From contig JBJOKE010000011.1 of NCBI GenBank assembly GCA_046046245.1, positions 124,001-188,000 on the forward strand: a stretch of DNA of 64,000 nucleotides. Reading direction: 5' to 3'. Positions 23,956-33,782 of this stretch are shown piece after piece; within the stretch, counting starts at the first letter, position 1, and the number at the start of each line of letters is the position of its first letter. Under the pieces are notes generated by a model, which saw nothing but the letters and a program-made list of their open reading frames with translations, had not been told where the DNA came from and ran no database searches. The position numbers and the translations under genes are program-made. Source of the stretch: UBA4615 sp046046245 (GTDB lineage: Bacteria > Pseudomonadota > Gammaproteobacteria > Burkholderiales > Burkholderiaceae_E).

Positions 23956-26490
23956 TCACTGCAACATCCCGCCGCGGACGTCCTCGCGGGTGAGCAGCCG
24001 GACCTTCACCGGCTCCACCGACCAGATGTGCGAGGCGTACTCGCGGATCGTCCGGTCCGACGAGAAGCTCCCGGAACGCGCGGTGTTCAGGATCGACATC
24101 CGCGTCCAGTGCTCGGGATCGCGGTAAGCCTCGTCGACGCGCTGCTGGCAGTCGACATACGCATCGAAGTCGGCCAGCAGCAGGTACGGGTCATGGTGGA
24201 GCAGGCCATCGACCAGCGGCCGGAAGCGCTCGGGATCGCCACCGAAGCGTCCCGAGGCGATCAGGTCGATCGCCGCACGCAGCCGCGGGTTCGCATCGTG
24301 GAGCGCGCGCGGCGAGTAGCCGCGGGCCCAGGTCGCCTGCACCTCGTCGACCGTCAGCCCGAACAGGAAGAAGTTCTCCGCGCCCACCGCGTCGCGGATC
24401 TCGATGTTCGCGCCGTCGAGCGTGCCCACGGTCAGCGCGCCGTTCATCGTGAACTTCATGTTGCCGGTCCCCGAGGCCTCCTTGCCGGCAGTGGAGATCT
24501 GCTCGGAGACGTCGGCGGCCGGATAGACCCGCTGGCCGCTGCTGACGTTGAAGTTCGGCAGGAACACCACCTTCAGCAATCCGCGCACCCGCGGATCGTG
24601 GTTCACCGTCTCGGCGACGTCGTTGATCAGCTTGATGATCAGCTTCGCCATCCGGTAGCCGGGGGCGGCCTTGCCGCCGAACACGAAGGCGCGCGGCGCG
24701 ACCACGAGGGAGGGGTCCTCGAGAAGTCGCCGGTAGAGGTCGACCACGTGCAGCACGGACAGGTGCTGCCGCTTGTATTCGTGGATCCGCTTGACCTGCA
24801 CGTCGAACATCGCGTGCGGGTCGACCGTGTAGCCGGTGCGCCTGCGCAGAAGCGCCGCGAGCACGCGCTTGTTCTCGAGCTTGATGTCGCGCCACTCGGC
24901 GCGGAACGCCGCATCGTCGGCCATCGGCTCCAGCCAGCGCAGCTGCTCGAGCTCCTGCAGCCAGCCGTCGCCGATCGCCTCCGTGATCAGCGCGGCGAGC
25001 CGCGGATTCGACAGCGCGACGAAGCGTCGCGGGCTCACGCCGTTGGTCTTGTTGCTGAACTTCGCCGGCCAGAGCGCGTGGAAGTCCGAGAGCACGTCCT
25101 TCTTCAGCAGCTCCGAGTGCAGCTTCGCGACGCCGTTGACCGCGTGGCTGCCCACGCAGGCCAGGTGGGCCATCCGCACGTAGCGTTCGCCGTGCTCGTC
25201 GATCAGCGACAGCCGCGCCACCCTGGGCTCGTCGCCGGGGAAGCGTCGCCGCACCTCGTCGAGGAAGGTGTCGTTGATGTCGTAGAGGATCTCGAGGTGG
25301 CGCGGCAGGATCCGGCCGAACAGCTCCAGCGGCCAGCGCTCGAGCGCCTCGGGCAGCAGCGTGTGGTTCGTGTAGGCGAGCGACTTGCGCGTGATGTCCC
25401 AGGCCTCGTCCCACTCGAGCCGCTGCTCGTCGACCAGCAGCCGCATCAGCTCGGCGACCGCGATCGCCGGGTGCGTGTCGTTCAGCTGGATCGCGAACTT
25501 CTCGTGGAAGCGGTTCAACGGCAGCCGCTGCGTGCGCATGATCCGCAGCATGTCCTGCAGCGAAGCCGACACGAAGAAGAACTGCTGCGAGAGCCTGAGC
25601 TCCTTGCCCTGCAGCGACTCGTCGTTCGGATAGAGGATCTTGGTCAGGTTCTCGGCGACGTTCTTCTGGTTGACGGCGCCGTGGTAGTCGCCGCGGTTGA
25701 AGGCCTCGAGGTCGAAGGCCTCCGGTGCCTCGGCCCGGAACAGGCGCAGCGTGTTCGCGGTGTGGCAGCGGTAGCCGAGGATCGGCGTGTCGTAGGGCAC
25801 GCCGTGGACGGTGCGGCCGCCGACCCAGCTGACCCGCTCGCGGCCCTCGTCGTCGACGTAGCGCTGGGTGTGGCCGCCGAACCGGACATGGACGGTCCAC
25901 TCCGGCCGCACCACCTCCCACGGATTGCCGTGCCGCAGCCAGCGGTCGGTCTTCTCGACCTGCCAGCCGTCCTCGATCGCCTGGTGCAGGATGCCGAACT
26001 CGTAGCGGATGCCGTAGCCGAGCGCCGGGATCTCGAGCGTGGCCATCGAATCGAGGAAGCACGCAGCCAGCCGGCCCAGGCCGCCGTTGCCCAGGCCCGG
26101 CTCCTCCTCCTCGGCGAGCAGCGCGTCGAAGTCCAGGCCGAGCTCGGTCAGCGCTTGTCGCGTCTGGCGCAGGATGCCGAGGTTCAGCAGGTTGAGACCC
26201 AGGTGCGGGCCCATCAGGAACTCGGCCGACAGGTAGGCGACCGTGCGCGCGCCCTGCGAGGTGTACGCCGCGGCGGTGCTGATCCAGCGCTGCAGCAGCC
26301 GGTCCCGGACCACGTGGGCGAGCGCCAGGTGGTAGTCGGTGCGCGAGGCCAGGGCCGGGAACTTCCCCTGGACGTAGAACAGCGCATCGAGGAAGGAGCG
26401 CTTGAGCGCCTCCTTGCTCAGGCCGGTGCGGTGTTCGCCGCGGTCCGGATCGGCCGCGGGCTGCGCGGCGCCGTTGTCGACGGTGCTCAA
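23956..26490 (-). CDS. glgP: Glycogen/starch/alpha-glucan phosphorylase
   Basis: Releases glucose 1-phosphate from glycogen using pyridoxal phosphate. About 844 residues from a proposed TTG at 26490 with an AGGA upstream; an ATG further up would add a poorly conserved stretch, so the start is uncertain. The cofactor lysine lies in KEASGTGNMKFTMNGALTVG, and further motifs are GNGGLGRLAACFLDSMA, QLNDTHPAIAVAELMR and DVQVKRIHEYKRQ. Divergent from the MFS gene, convergent with the small membrane protein gene. No other glycogen gene is present. Confidence 0.92.
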   Translation of the reverse strand: MSTVDNGAAQPAADPDRGEHRTGLSKEALKRSFLDALFYVQGKFPALASRTDYHLALAHVVRDRLLQRWISTAAAYTSQGARTVAYLSAEFLMGPHLGLNLLNLGILRQTRQALTELGLDFDALLAEEEEPGLGNGGLGRLAACFLDSMATLEIPALGYGIRYEFGILHQAIEDGWQVEKTDRWLRHGNPWEVVRPEWTVHVRFGGHTQRYVDDEGRERVSWVGGRTVHGVPYDTPILGYRCHTANTLRLFRAEAPEAFDLEAFNRGDYHGAVNQKNVAENLTKILYPNDESLQGKELRLSQQFFFVSASLQDMLRIMRTQRLPLNRFHEKFAIQLNDTHPAIAVAELMRLLVDEQRLEWDEAWDITRKSLAYTNHTLLPEALERWPLELFGRILPRHLEILYDINDTFLDEVRRRFPGDEPRVARLSLIDEHGERYVRMAHLACVGSHAVNGVAKLHSELLKKDVLSDFHALWPAKFSNKTNGVSPRRFVALSNPRLAALITEAIGDGWLQELEQLRWLEPMADDAAFRAEWRDIKLENKRVLAALLRRRTGYTVDPHAMFDVQVKRIHEYKRQHLSVLHVVDLYRRLLEDPSLVVAPRAFVFGGKAAPGYRMAKLIIKLINDVAETVNHDPRVRGLLKVVFLPNFNVSSGQRVYPAADVSEQISTAGKEASGTGNMKFTMNGALTVGTLDGANIEIRDAVGAENFFLFGLTVDEVQATWARGYSPRALHDANPRLRAAIDLIASGRFGGDPERFRPLVDGLLHHDPYLLLADFDAYVDCQQRVDEAYRDPEHWTRMSILNTARSGSFSSDRTIREYASHIWSVEPVKVRLLTREDVRGGMLQ

Positions 26491-26708
26491 GATCGTGTTC
26501 CTGGCGCGAGGGTCCGCGCAGCGTTGTGCAAGGAACGTACCACTTCCGGACGGGTCGGTCGCACCGCATGAGGGCATTCCGAGGGATGGGCGGCCGGACG
26601 CGCACAGCCGCGGGGCGGGCGGCGCGCCGGTGGCGCCCGCGCCACGCGCGGCCAGTGCGGAACGCGCGCGGGACCGTCGAGCGGCCACGCCGGATAATCG
26701 CCGGCACC

Positions 26709-27968
26709 GTGCCCGACCGAGCCCCCTCCCCGCACCGCGCCGCGCTCGGCGTGCTGGCGCTGTGCACCACGATCAACGTGGTCTCGCGCGGCGTGGGCGA
26801 GAGCTTCGCGGTCTTCCTGCTGCCGGTGGCAGAGGCCTTCGGCGCCGACCGCGGCGCGCTGACCGGCGTCTACGGCCTGTACATGCTGGTGCTCGGGCTG
26901 ATGTCGCCGATCGCCGGCATCGCCTTCGACCGGCTCGGGCCGCGTGCCACCTATGCGATCGGCCTCGCGGTGTTCGGCCTTGCGTACCTGCTGGCCGGCT
27001 CGGTGGACGCGCTCTGGCAGGTCTACCTGCTGGTCGGGCTGGGCGGCGCGGTCGGCGCATCGATGATCGGCATGCTGCCGGCCTCGGGGCTCGCGAGTCG
27101 CTGGTTCGGCGCACGGCTGCCGGTGGCGATGGGCGTGCTGTCGGCCTCGCTGGGCGTCGGGATCCTGCTGTTCGCGCCGCTGGTGCATGCGCTGATCGAC
27201 GCCTACGGCTGGCGCGCCGCCTACCGCGTGCTGGGCGCGCTGCTGCTCGTGGTGCTGGCCGCGACCGTACCGCTGCCGTGGCGACGGATCGCGGCCGGCG
27301 CCGACGACGTCGCCCGCGCGCGCCGCGCCGCGGCGGCGTCGGCTCCTGCGTGGAGCATCGGGCGGGCGCTGCGGACCCCGACCTTCTGGTCGCTCTTCGG
27401 CGTGATGTTCTTCACGTCGATGAGCACCTACGCGGTCGCGCCGCAGCTGGTGGCCTACCTGGTCTCGGCCGGGGTGCCGCCGCTGCGCGCCGCGTCGGTC
27501 TACGGGACCGTGGGGCTCGCGTCGATCGTCGGGATGATCGGTGCGGGCGCGCTCGCGCAGCGGATCGGCGAGCGCCGTGTCGCGATGCTGTCCTACGGCT
27601 CGACGCTCGCGGGCGTGGCGGCGCTCGCGATGGTCCGCCACGCCGAGCCGCTCGCGTTCGCCGCGCTGTTCGTGCTGCTGTTCGGCACGATGCAGGGCTC
27701 CCGCGGGCCACTGGTGGCCGTGCTGTCGGCGCGGCACTTCGCCGGCGGCAGCCAGACCGGGATCTTCGGCGCGATCCTGCTCGGCATGGGGACCGGCGGC
27801 GCGCTCGGCGCCTGGGGCAGCGGCGAGCTCTACGACCTGACCCGCGACTACGACGCGAGCCTGGCGCTGTCGGCGCTCGGTGCGGCCTGCGGCCTCGCGC
27901 TGTTCCTGCGCGTGCCCGTGCTGGGGGGCGGTCGGCCCGGGCCCGCTGCGGCCGACTCGGCGCGGTGA
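26709..27968 (+). CDS. MFS transporter (monocarboxylate/oxalate-formate-like)
   Basis: Inner-membrane secondary transporter of about 419 residues from GTG at 26709, with twelve predicted helices. The MFS loop motif between helices 2 and 3 reads GIAFDRLGPRATYA, and the helix-4/5 region has ASGLASRWFGARLPVAMGV, typical of monocarboxylate-type carriers. The in-frame ATG at 26526 would add an Arg-rich stretch unlike a membrane protein. It is divergent from glgP across 218 bases and convergent with the helicase gene. The substrate is unknown. Confidence 0.82.
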   Translation: MPDRAPSPHRAALGVLALCTTINVVSRGVGESFAVFLLPVAEAFGADRGALTGVYGLYMLVLGLMSPIAGIAFDRLGPRATYAIGLAVFGLAYLLAGSVDALWQVYLLVGLGGAVGASMIGMLPASGLASRWFGARLPVAMGVLSASLGVGILLFAPLVHALIDAYGWRAAYRVLGALLLVVLAATVPLPWRRIAAGADDVARARRAAAASAPAWSIGRALRTPTFWSLFGVMFFTSMSTYAVAPQLVAYLVSAGVPPLRAASVYGTVGLASIVGMIGAGALAQRIGERRVAMLSYGSTLAGVAALAMVRHAEPLAFAALFVLLFGTMQGSRGPLVAVLSARHFAGGSQTGIFGAILLGMGTGGALGAWGSGELYDLTRDYDASLALSALGAACGLALFLRVPVLGGGRPGPAAADSAR

Positions 27969-28000
27969 CGCATCGCGGACCGATGCGATCCGCGGTCGCC

Positions 28001-30220
28001 TCAGCCGCCGCGTGACCGATGCGGCCGCTGCGCCAGCGGCCGCTTGCCCTTCAGCTGCCGCGCGATCCCGTCGGCCAGCTCGCCGCGCAGCGCGTGCACC
28101 GCCTCCACGTGTCCATAGACGCCGGGGAAACGCAGGTCCAGCCACAGCCAGGTCGTGCTCGCGCGCAACGCGCGCTCCATCGCATCGAGCCGGCTGCGCC
28201 CGTCGACCGCGCCCAGGAACCACGGCGTCCCGGCTCGCCCGCTCGCCGCGTGCCCTGCGCTCCAGGACAGGAACTCCTCGAGCTGGGACTCGGTGCGGAC
28301 GTCGACCGGCGCCTGGGCATAGACGAAGCGGTCCTGCAGGCTGAGCGCGCCCGCACGCCGGTCGAGCGCCTCGGCCAGCGCCAGCATGCCCTCGAGCTCG
28401 GCGACCGCGAAGTGCGCGTCGTCGAGCCGCAGCTGCTCGACGAAGACAGCGAGCACGTCGCGCAGCGAAGTCTTGCCCAGGCGCGCCGCGATCGTCCGCA
28501 CGTGCCAGGCGTTGGGCGCGACCGGCGCCTTGAAGTCCGCCGGCGCGCGGGCCGGCGTGCGCATCAGCTCGCGCAGCGCCCGCGCCGCGCCGGGCTCGGC
28601 GTCCTCGAGCACGCCCGCGAAGCCCTCCTCGTGGAGACCGTAGCGGCCCGCGCGTCCTGCGATCTGGTGGACCTCCGACTCGCCGAGCGTGCGCGTGCCG
28701 TCACCGTCGAACTTCACGAGCGTGCTGAACAGCACCCGTCTGATCGGCAGGTTCAGGCCCATTCCGATCGCGTCGGTGGCCACCAGGACCTGCGTCTCCC
28801 CGGTGGCGAAGCGTTCGGCCTCGCGGCGGCGGACCTCGGGGGGCAGCGCGCCGTAGATCACCGACACGGCGTGCCCATCGGCGGCGATGCGGTCGCGCAG
28901 CCGCAGCACGTCGCGTCGGCTGAAGGCGACGACGGCATCGCCGGCCACCAGCGCATCGACGGGCACCGGTCGCGGGAGCAGCTGCACGTGCTGCTTGCGC
29001 TCGAAACGACGGACCGTGCAGCGCTCGCCGCACAGGCCGAGCAGTTCCTCGATCGCCGGCACCGCGTACTCGGAGCAGACGATGATCAGCTCGCGCGCCG
29101 GCGCGGCGACGATCGCCTGCGTCCAGGCCCAGCCGCGGGAGCCGTCGAAGATCATCTGCGCCTCGTCGATCACCGCGACGTCGAGCGGGCGGCCGGTGCC
29201 GATCATCTCGATCGTGCTCGACACCACCCGCGCATCCGGTGCCGGCACGTTCTCCTCGCCGGTCAGCAGCGAGCACGGCACGCCGCGCGCGACCAGCCGG
29301 TCGCGGCCCTCGAGCGCCAGCAGACGCAAGGGTGCGAGGTAGGCACCCTGCCCAGCGGTCGCGAGCCGCTCGAACGCGGCATAGGTCTTGCCGCTGTTCG
29401 GCGGCCCCACGAACAGCGTCGTCTCGCGCGTCAGCCCGCGTGCGACCGGGAAGCTGTCCGGATAGCCCTGGAACGCTAGCTCGCTCGCCAGGCCGCGCAG
29501 CCTGCCGAGCTCGGTCACGCCGTGCTCCCAGCGATCCTGGGCTCGGGTGAAGGCACGCTCGAGCTCGGCCGCGGGCTGCGGACGCGCGCACTCGGCCTGC
29601 AGCCGCAACCGCAGGGCCTCGAGGTGCGCCGCATCGAACGCATGGCTGCGTCGCACGAGCGCCGTCAGGTGCGCGAGCAGCGCCTCGGCTTGCGGGTGGC
29701 CGGGGGGCGGGCCGAGCGCGCGCGCCAGCGACTGCGCGTCGCCGTCGCGGTGGAAGGCCCAGATCGGCGCGGGATCGTCGATCCGCTGCAGGTGAAGCAC
29801 CGGCATCGGCCACGGTGCGCCGCCGGGTACCGGCACCTGGAGGGTATGGCGGATCAGCCGGGTGTGGGCCGTGCCACTGCGCGAGATGCCCTGCGCCTCG
29901 AGCGCTGCGGTCCGCTCGAGCAGCCGGGTGCGGGCGGGCGCGCCCGATCCGACCGCCTCGACATGGGCGAGCGCGGCCTCGAACAGTGTCGGATCCAGCC
30001 AGAGCGCGGGCCGCGCACCCGAGCCGGGGGCGAGCAGCACGTGCCCCGAGGCCTCGAGCCGTGCCGCCGCGTTCGCATCGGCCGCACGAACCGCCTGCGG
30101 CAGCGCCGCCGCGGCATGCCGGACCCGATCGAAGCTCGGGGCATCGAGCCAGTCGGGCAGCCGCTCGGCATGCGCCGGCAGCGGCGGCACCGGCGCTCGG
30201 GCGTGTCCCCGGGCCGTCAT
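28001..30220 (-). CDS. SUV3-like ATP-dependent RNA helicase
   Basis: 739-residue superfamily 2 helicase resembling mitochondrial SUV3, probably acting in RNA turnover. Walker A is VGPPNSGKTYAAFE, motif II is VIDEAQMIFDGSRGWAW, motif V is ATDAIGMGLNLPIRRVLFS, and motif VI is HQIAGRAGRYG. A long N-terminal extension (about 1-265) of no recognised fold and a C-terminal accessory region rich in Leu follow the pattern of proteobacterial SUV3 homologues. It stands alone between a convergent MFS gene and the catabolic gene run. Confidence 0.87.
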   Translation of the reverse strand: MTARGHARAPVPPLPAHAERLPDWLDAPSFDRVRHAAAALPQAVRAADANAAARLEASGHVLLAPGSGARPALWLDPTLFEAALAHVEAVGSGAPARTRLLERTAALEAQGISRSGTAHTRLIRHTLQVPVPGGAPWPMPVLHLQRIDDPAPIWAFHRDGDAQSLARALGPPPGHPQAEALLAHLTALVRRSHAFDAAHLEALRLRLQAECARPQPAAELERAFTRAQDRWEHGVTELGRLRGLASELAFQGYPDSFPVARGLTRETTLFVGPPNSGKTYAAFERLATAGQGAYLAPLRLLALEGRDRLVARGVPCSLLTGEENVPAPDARVVSSTIEMIGTGRPLDVAVIDEAQMIFDGSRGWAWTQAIVAAPARELIIVCSEYAVPAIEELLGLCGERCTVRRFERKQHVQLLPRPVPVDALVAGDAVVAFSRRDVLRLRDRIAADGHAVSVIYGALPPEVRRREAERFATGETQVLVATDAIGMGLNLPIRRVLFSTLVKFDGDGTRTLGESEVHQIAGRAGRYGLHEEGFAGVLEDAEPGAARALRELMRTPARAPADFKAPVAPNAWHVRTIAARLGKTSLRDVLAVFVEQLRLDDAHFAVAELEGMLALAEALDRRAGALSLQDRFVYAQAPVDVRTESQLEEFLSWSAGHAASGRAGTPWFLGAVDGRSRLDAMERALRASTTWLWLDLRFPGVYGHVEAVHALRGELADGIARQLKGKRPLAQRPHRSRGG

Positions 30221-30455
30221 GCCCGTCCGACCCTCTGGGATCCGGGCGGAGCCAGGACGCGCGTGGCCGTGACGGGGGCGGTGCGACCGGGCCAGCTCGA
30301 CGCCGGGCCGCCTCCGCGCTCCGGCCGGTTCCGGAGCGGGTCTGCGAAGGGCGTGCGCGCCAAGAGGCCTCCAGGACGGTATCGGGTCGAACGTGGGGCT
30401 GCGATCTTCGCACGTTCCGGACCGCCGCCCCGTCCCGCCAGATCCCGTTCGACCT

Positions 30456-31214
30456 TCAGCGGGCAGGCCCCGGCGTCAGCTCGAGGTCGGCGATGAAGCC
30501 CAGACTCTCGCCGCCCGTGTTGTCGGCGTCCGCCCCCACGGCGATGGCCAGCAGTCGCGGGACGGTATCGGTCTGCCCGCCGAAGGCCTTCGCGAAGTCG
30601 CTGGCGAGATCGCGGCGCACGGACTGCCACGCGCCGATCGACGCTCCCAGGGTGAGGTATCGAACCCGCGCGCTGTAGGCGTTGGGCACGACCGTGCCGT
30701 CGGGCCATGCGGGGTCCCAGACGTAGCACACCGTGGCGTTCGGCAGCGCGGTGCCGGTCCGGCGCTCGGCCAGCCGAAGCAGTTGCCGCTCCAGGAAGGG
30801 CACCTCGTCCCGAGGCATGTCGAACAGCGCACAGACCTTCAGCGCGACGTCGTCGCCCTGTCTGCTGCGCAGGTCGGCGTGCGCCAGCGGCCGGTCGACC
30901 CGCCAGCGCCATGACAGCTGTCCGGCCGGCATGTCGCGCAGCGGATGGACGAGCGTGCCGTACGACCCCGACGCCTCGACCCGGAGGACCGGGGTCCCGC
31001 CCTGGCGCTCGATCGCGAAGCGCGTCGCCGGCAGGCGCGAGTCCGGCAGTCCGGCGAAGACCCACGGCGGCCCGGGGACGGCGCCGGCCGGCCCGGCCAG
31101 CGGCGCGACCCCCGTGGCCCATGCGCCGCTCCCGGGCAGCGCGGCCAGCAGGGTGAGTGCGAGCCGCCACAGCACCGACGACGCGGCGGGACGCGCCGCA
31201 CACGGCGGCCGCAT
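30456..31214 (-). CDS. DUF3047 domain protein, exported
   Basis: 252 residues from ATG at 31214. It has a signal peptide (WRLALTLLAALPGSGAWA) and the DUF3047 features LSWRWRVDRPL, DDVALKVCALFD, ATVCYVWDPAW and AYSARVRYLTLG, a beta-rich fold seen in periplasmic or outer-membrane-associated proteins of unknown role. It is 13 bases downstream of a TauD dioxygenase and is the last gene of the GntR-linked catabolic run, though it may be unrelated in function. Confidence 0.78.
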   Translation of the reverse strand: MRPPCAARPAASSVLWRLALTLLAALPGSGAWATGVAPLAGPAGAVPGPPWVFAGLPDSRLPATRFAIERQGGTPVLRVEASGSYGTLVHPLRDMPAGQLSWRWRVDRPLAHADLRSRQGDDVALKVCALFDMPRDEVPFLERQLLRLAERRTGTALPNATVCYVWDPAWPDGTVVPNAYSARVRYLTLGASIGAWQSVRRDLASDFAKAFGGQTDTVPRLLAIAVGADADNTGGESLGFIADLELTPGPAR

Positions 31215-31227
31215 GCGGAGCGCTGCC

Positions 31228-32079
31228 TCAGACCGGCTCGAGCTCCCTGACACCGCACCAGCGCAGCGCGCGCGGCTCGCTCCCGGAGTACGGCGTGGCA
31301 CGATGCATCGTCCAGCTGTCGTCCCAGATCACCAGGTCGTCGGGCCTCCATGCGTGCGCGTACACGAATGCAGGCTGCGTGGCGAACTCGATCAGTTCCC
31401 GCAGCAGGGCGCGGCCTTCGGCGACCGGCCGCCCCACGACGTGCGACGCGTGCGACGCGAGGTACAGCGATGCCTGTCCGGTCCGGCCGTGCCGGCGCAC
31501 CAGCGGATGCGCCACCGGGCCCCGCGCGCTGCGGGTCTCCTCGGTGAAGTCCTCGGCGCGCATCCCGATCTGCTCGCGCGACCAGAAGATGTTGTGCTCG
31601 ATCACCAGGCCGTCGAGCTCGGCGCGCCGTGCCGCGGGCAGCGCGTTCCACGCGGCGCGCATGTCGGCGTACTCGGTCGGCGGCGGGACCGCGGGCAGCC
31701 GGCGCGCGTGCAGCGCGGTCAGCCGGATCGGCGGCTGCGACTGCGACCCGTCGGTGTGCCACAGCTGGTTGGCCTTCATGTACATCCCCCGCGCGCTCGC
31801 CTCCTCCACCGGATTGCCTTCGGCGTCGACCGTGCCGATGTCGAGGAAGTGCGGGTGATTGCTGCGGATCTCCTTCAGCGTCGCGACCACCGGCGGTCCG
31901 AAGGTCTGGATGAAGGCCTGCTGCGTGTCGTCGTCGAGACGCTGGTCGCGGAACACCAGCACGCCGTGTTCGGCGAGCGCATCCTCGATCCGCTCGCGCA
32001 GCGCCGCGTCGGGGCGCTCGCGCAGATCGATGCCGTCGACCTGCGCGGCGAAGGTGGTGCCCAGTCTCGTGAGTCTCAT
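31228..32079 (-). CDS. TauD/TfdA family 2-oxoglutarate dioxygenase (copy 1)
   Basis: 283-residue Fe(II)/2-oxoglutarate enzyme that hydroxylates its substrate with release of CO2 and succinate. The iron-binding HxD is in LWHTDGSQ, the distal histidine in WTMHRATPYSG, and the 2-oxoglutarate arginine just after it, LRWCGVRELEPV. It is strongly related along its whole length to the copy at 36738-37595, sharing QAFIQ.FGPP, SNHPHF.DIGTVD, QPPIRLTALHAR and LYLASHASHVVG. A Bug receptor gene lies 10 bases upstream. Substrate unknown; taurine, sulfonates and aryloxyacids are known for the family. Confidence 0.9.
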   Translation of the reverse strand: MRLTRLGTTFAAQVDGIDLRERPDAALRERIEDALAEHGVLVFRDQRLDDDTQQAFIQTFGPPVVATLKEIRSNHPHFLDIGTVDAEGNPVEEASARGMYMKANQLWHTDGSQSQPPIRLTALHARRLPAVPPPTEYADMRAAWNALPAARRAELDGLVIEHNIFWSREQIGMRAEDFTEETRSARGPVAHPLVRRHGRTGQASLYLASHASHVVGRPVAEGRALLRELIEFATQPAFVYAHAWRPDDLVIWDDSWTMHRATPYSGSEPRALRWCGVRELEPV

Positions 32080-32089
32080 GTCCGTCTCC

Positions 32090-33046
32090 TCACTGGGCCT
32101 GCGCGAGCCCGAGTTCCTTCGCGTGCTTCGACCAGAACGCCGCTTCCTCGCGGATCAGTCCGGCCACGTCCTCCTTCGGGTCGTTGAGGAGCGTCATCCC
32201 CATCACGCGCATCCGCTCCTTCATGTCGGGCTGCGACAGGGCCTGGAAGAACGCTGCCTTGAGCTTCTGCATCACCGGGGCGGGCGTGCCGGCCGGCGCC
32301 GCCATGCCGATCCACGACACGAACTCGAAGCCCGGCAGCGTCTCCGACAGCGCCGGCACGTCCGGCAGCTCGGGGATCCGCTCGGCCGACGTCGTGCCGA
32401 GCAGCCGGATCCGACCCTGCTTCTGGAAATTGACCGCCATGTCGGTCGTGAGGATCCCGAACTGCAGCTGGCCCGAGCCCACGTCCGCGACGATGTGCAG
32501 GGGGTTCACGTAGGCGACCTCGACGAGGTCGACCTTGCCACGCACCTTGAGCATGTTCAGCACCAGCCGGGAACTGCCCGAGTGGTGGTTGCCCGTCACC
32601 TTGCCGGGGTTCGCGCGGGCGTTCTCGAGGAAGCCCGGAACGTCCTTCACCGGAGAGTCCGGCTTGACGGCCATCACCCACGCCACGGTGCTGTAGCGGC
32701 CGATGAACTCGAAGCCTCCGACCGGGTCGTAGGCGAGCTTGCTGAAGACGGAGCCGGCCGCGCCGTTCGTGCCGTTCGACACCATCCCGAAGGTGTAGCC
32801 GTCGGGTCGGCTGTCGGCGAGCTGCTTCACGCCCACCTGGCCGCCCGCGCCCGCGCGGTTCTCGACCACCACCGGCTGGCCGAGGATCCCGGCCATCCGC
32901 TCGGCGACCAGCCTGCCCGACGCGTCCGTCGGATTGCCGGGCGGGAAAGGCAGGATCATCCGTATCGGCTTGCTGGGGTAGGCCTCCTGCGCCAGCGCCA
33001 CGCCGGACACGACCATTGCGGCGATCGCCGCGAGCAGTCTCTTCAT
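32090..33046 (-). CDS. Bug-family tripartite tricarboxylate transporter receptor (A)
   Basis: 318-residue periplasmic solute-binding protein with signal peptide MVVSGVALAQE. The Bug opening YPSKPIRMILPFPPGNPTDASGR and VVENRAGAGG are present, with PDGYTFGMVSNGTNG in the pocket region. It closely resembles receptor C at 35723-36679. No tctA or tctB membrane genes are found in the window, so its permease is elsewhere or it is a sensor. A GGAGGAG site precedes the ATG. Confidence 0.9.
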   Translation of the reverse strand: MKRLLAAIAAMVVSGVALAQEAYPSKPIRMILPFPPGNPTDASGRLVAERMAGILGQPVVVENRAGAGGQVGVKQLADSRPDGYTFGMVSNGTNGAAGSVFSKLAYDPVGGFEFIGRYSTVAWVMAVKPDSPVKDVPGFLENARANPGKVTGNHHSGSSRLVLNMLKVRGKVDLVEVAYVNPLHIVADVGSGQLQFGILTTDMAVNFQKQGRIRLLGTTSAERIPELPDVPALSETLPGFEFVSWIGMAAPAGTPAPVMQKLKAAFFQALSQPDMKERMRVMGMTLLNDPKEDVAGLIREEAAFWSKHAKELGLAQAQ

Positions 33047-33143
33047 CACCCGTCTCCTCCCAAGACGTGCCGCCCGGAGGACGGCAACGTTCGACGCCGT
33101 CCGATCCGGTCCGACGGCCCAGGCCCTCACGTCCCGCCGCGCC

Positions 33144-33782
33144 TCAGGGCGCGAGCGCGGACGACTCGGCGGGCCGCGTGATCTCCACCAGCCGATCGAC
33201 GACGGCATAGAACCCGCGATAGCCGCAGCGCGCCATCACGCGGGCGCCGCCCGTGTCGAACAGGCCGTCCTTCAGGTGGCGCGGATCGATGTGCACACCG
33301 ACCACCTGCCCGAGCACCATGTGCCAGTCGGTCGGCCGGCCGTCGAGATCGCGCAGCTCCCGTACCTCGAGCAGCCGGCACTCGAGCGCCGCCGCGGCGC
33401 GTGCGACACGCGGCGGCCGCACGATCGTCGAGGGCGCGGCCTCGAGCCCGGCGAGCGCCATCTCGTCGACGTCCGGCCCGACCTCGGCCGCCGTCTCGTT
33501 CATCGCGAACGCGAGGTCCTCGGTCACCAGGTTGGCGACGAACTCGCCGGTGGCCTCGGCGTTGCGCAGCGAGTCCTTGCGGCCCTTGCTCGAGAAGTAC
33601 ACGATCGGCGGCGTCTCGCAGACCGCGTTGAAGAAGCTGTAGGGCGCGAGATTCACGCGGCCGGCGGCGTCGAGCGTGGAGATCCAGCCGATCGGTCGAG
33701 GCGCCACGATCGCCTTGAGCGGCGAATGCGGCAGTCGGTGCCCCTGGTCCGGCTCGTAGAAGTGCGTGGTCGGTGCGTTCAT
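33144..33782 (-). CDS. Flavin reductase-like domain protein (FMN-binding, NADPH-type)
   Basis: 212 residues of the flavoredoxin/DIM6-NTAB family that binds FMN; members reduce flavin for partner oxygenases or act as oxidoreductases. The N-terminus IVAPRPIGWISTLDAAGRVNLAPYS is diagnostic, and SSKGRKDSLRNAEATGEFVAN forms the flavin site. Its ATG overlaps the stop of receptor B by one base. In this operon it might serve an unidentified monooxygenase; there is none visible other than 2-oxoglutarate enzymes, which do not need flavin. Confidence 0.88.
   Translation of the reverse strand: MNAPTTHFYEPDQGHRLPHSPLKAIVAPRPIGWISTLDAAGRVNLAPYSFFNAVCETPPIVYFSSKGRKDSLRNAEATGEFVANLVTEDLAFAMNETAAEVGPDVDEMALAGLEAAPSTIVRPPRVARAAAALECRLLEVRELRDLDGRPTDWHMVLGQVVGVHIDPRHLKDGLFDTGGARVMARCGYRGFYAVVDRLVEITRPAESSALAP

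Noticed and set aside
20631..30390. A 14-base sequence CGGTATCGGGTCGA occurring at 20631-20644 and 30377-30390, both between genes
   Set aside because: In 64 kb of GC-rich DNA several exact 14-base repeats are expected by chance, and the contexts are unrelated.
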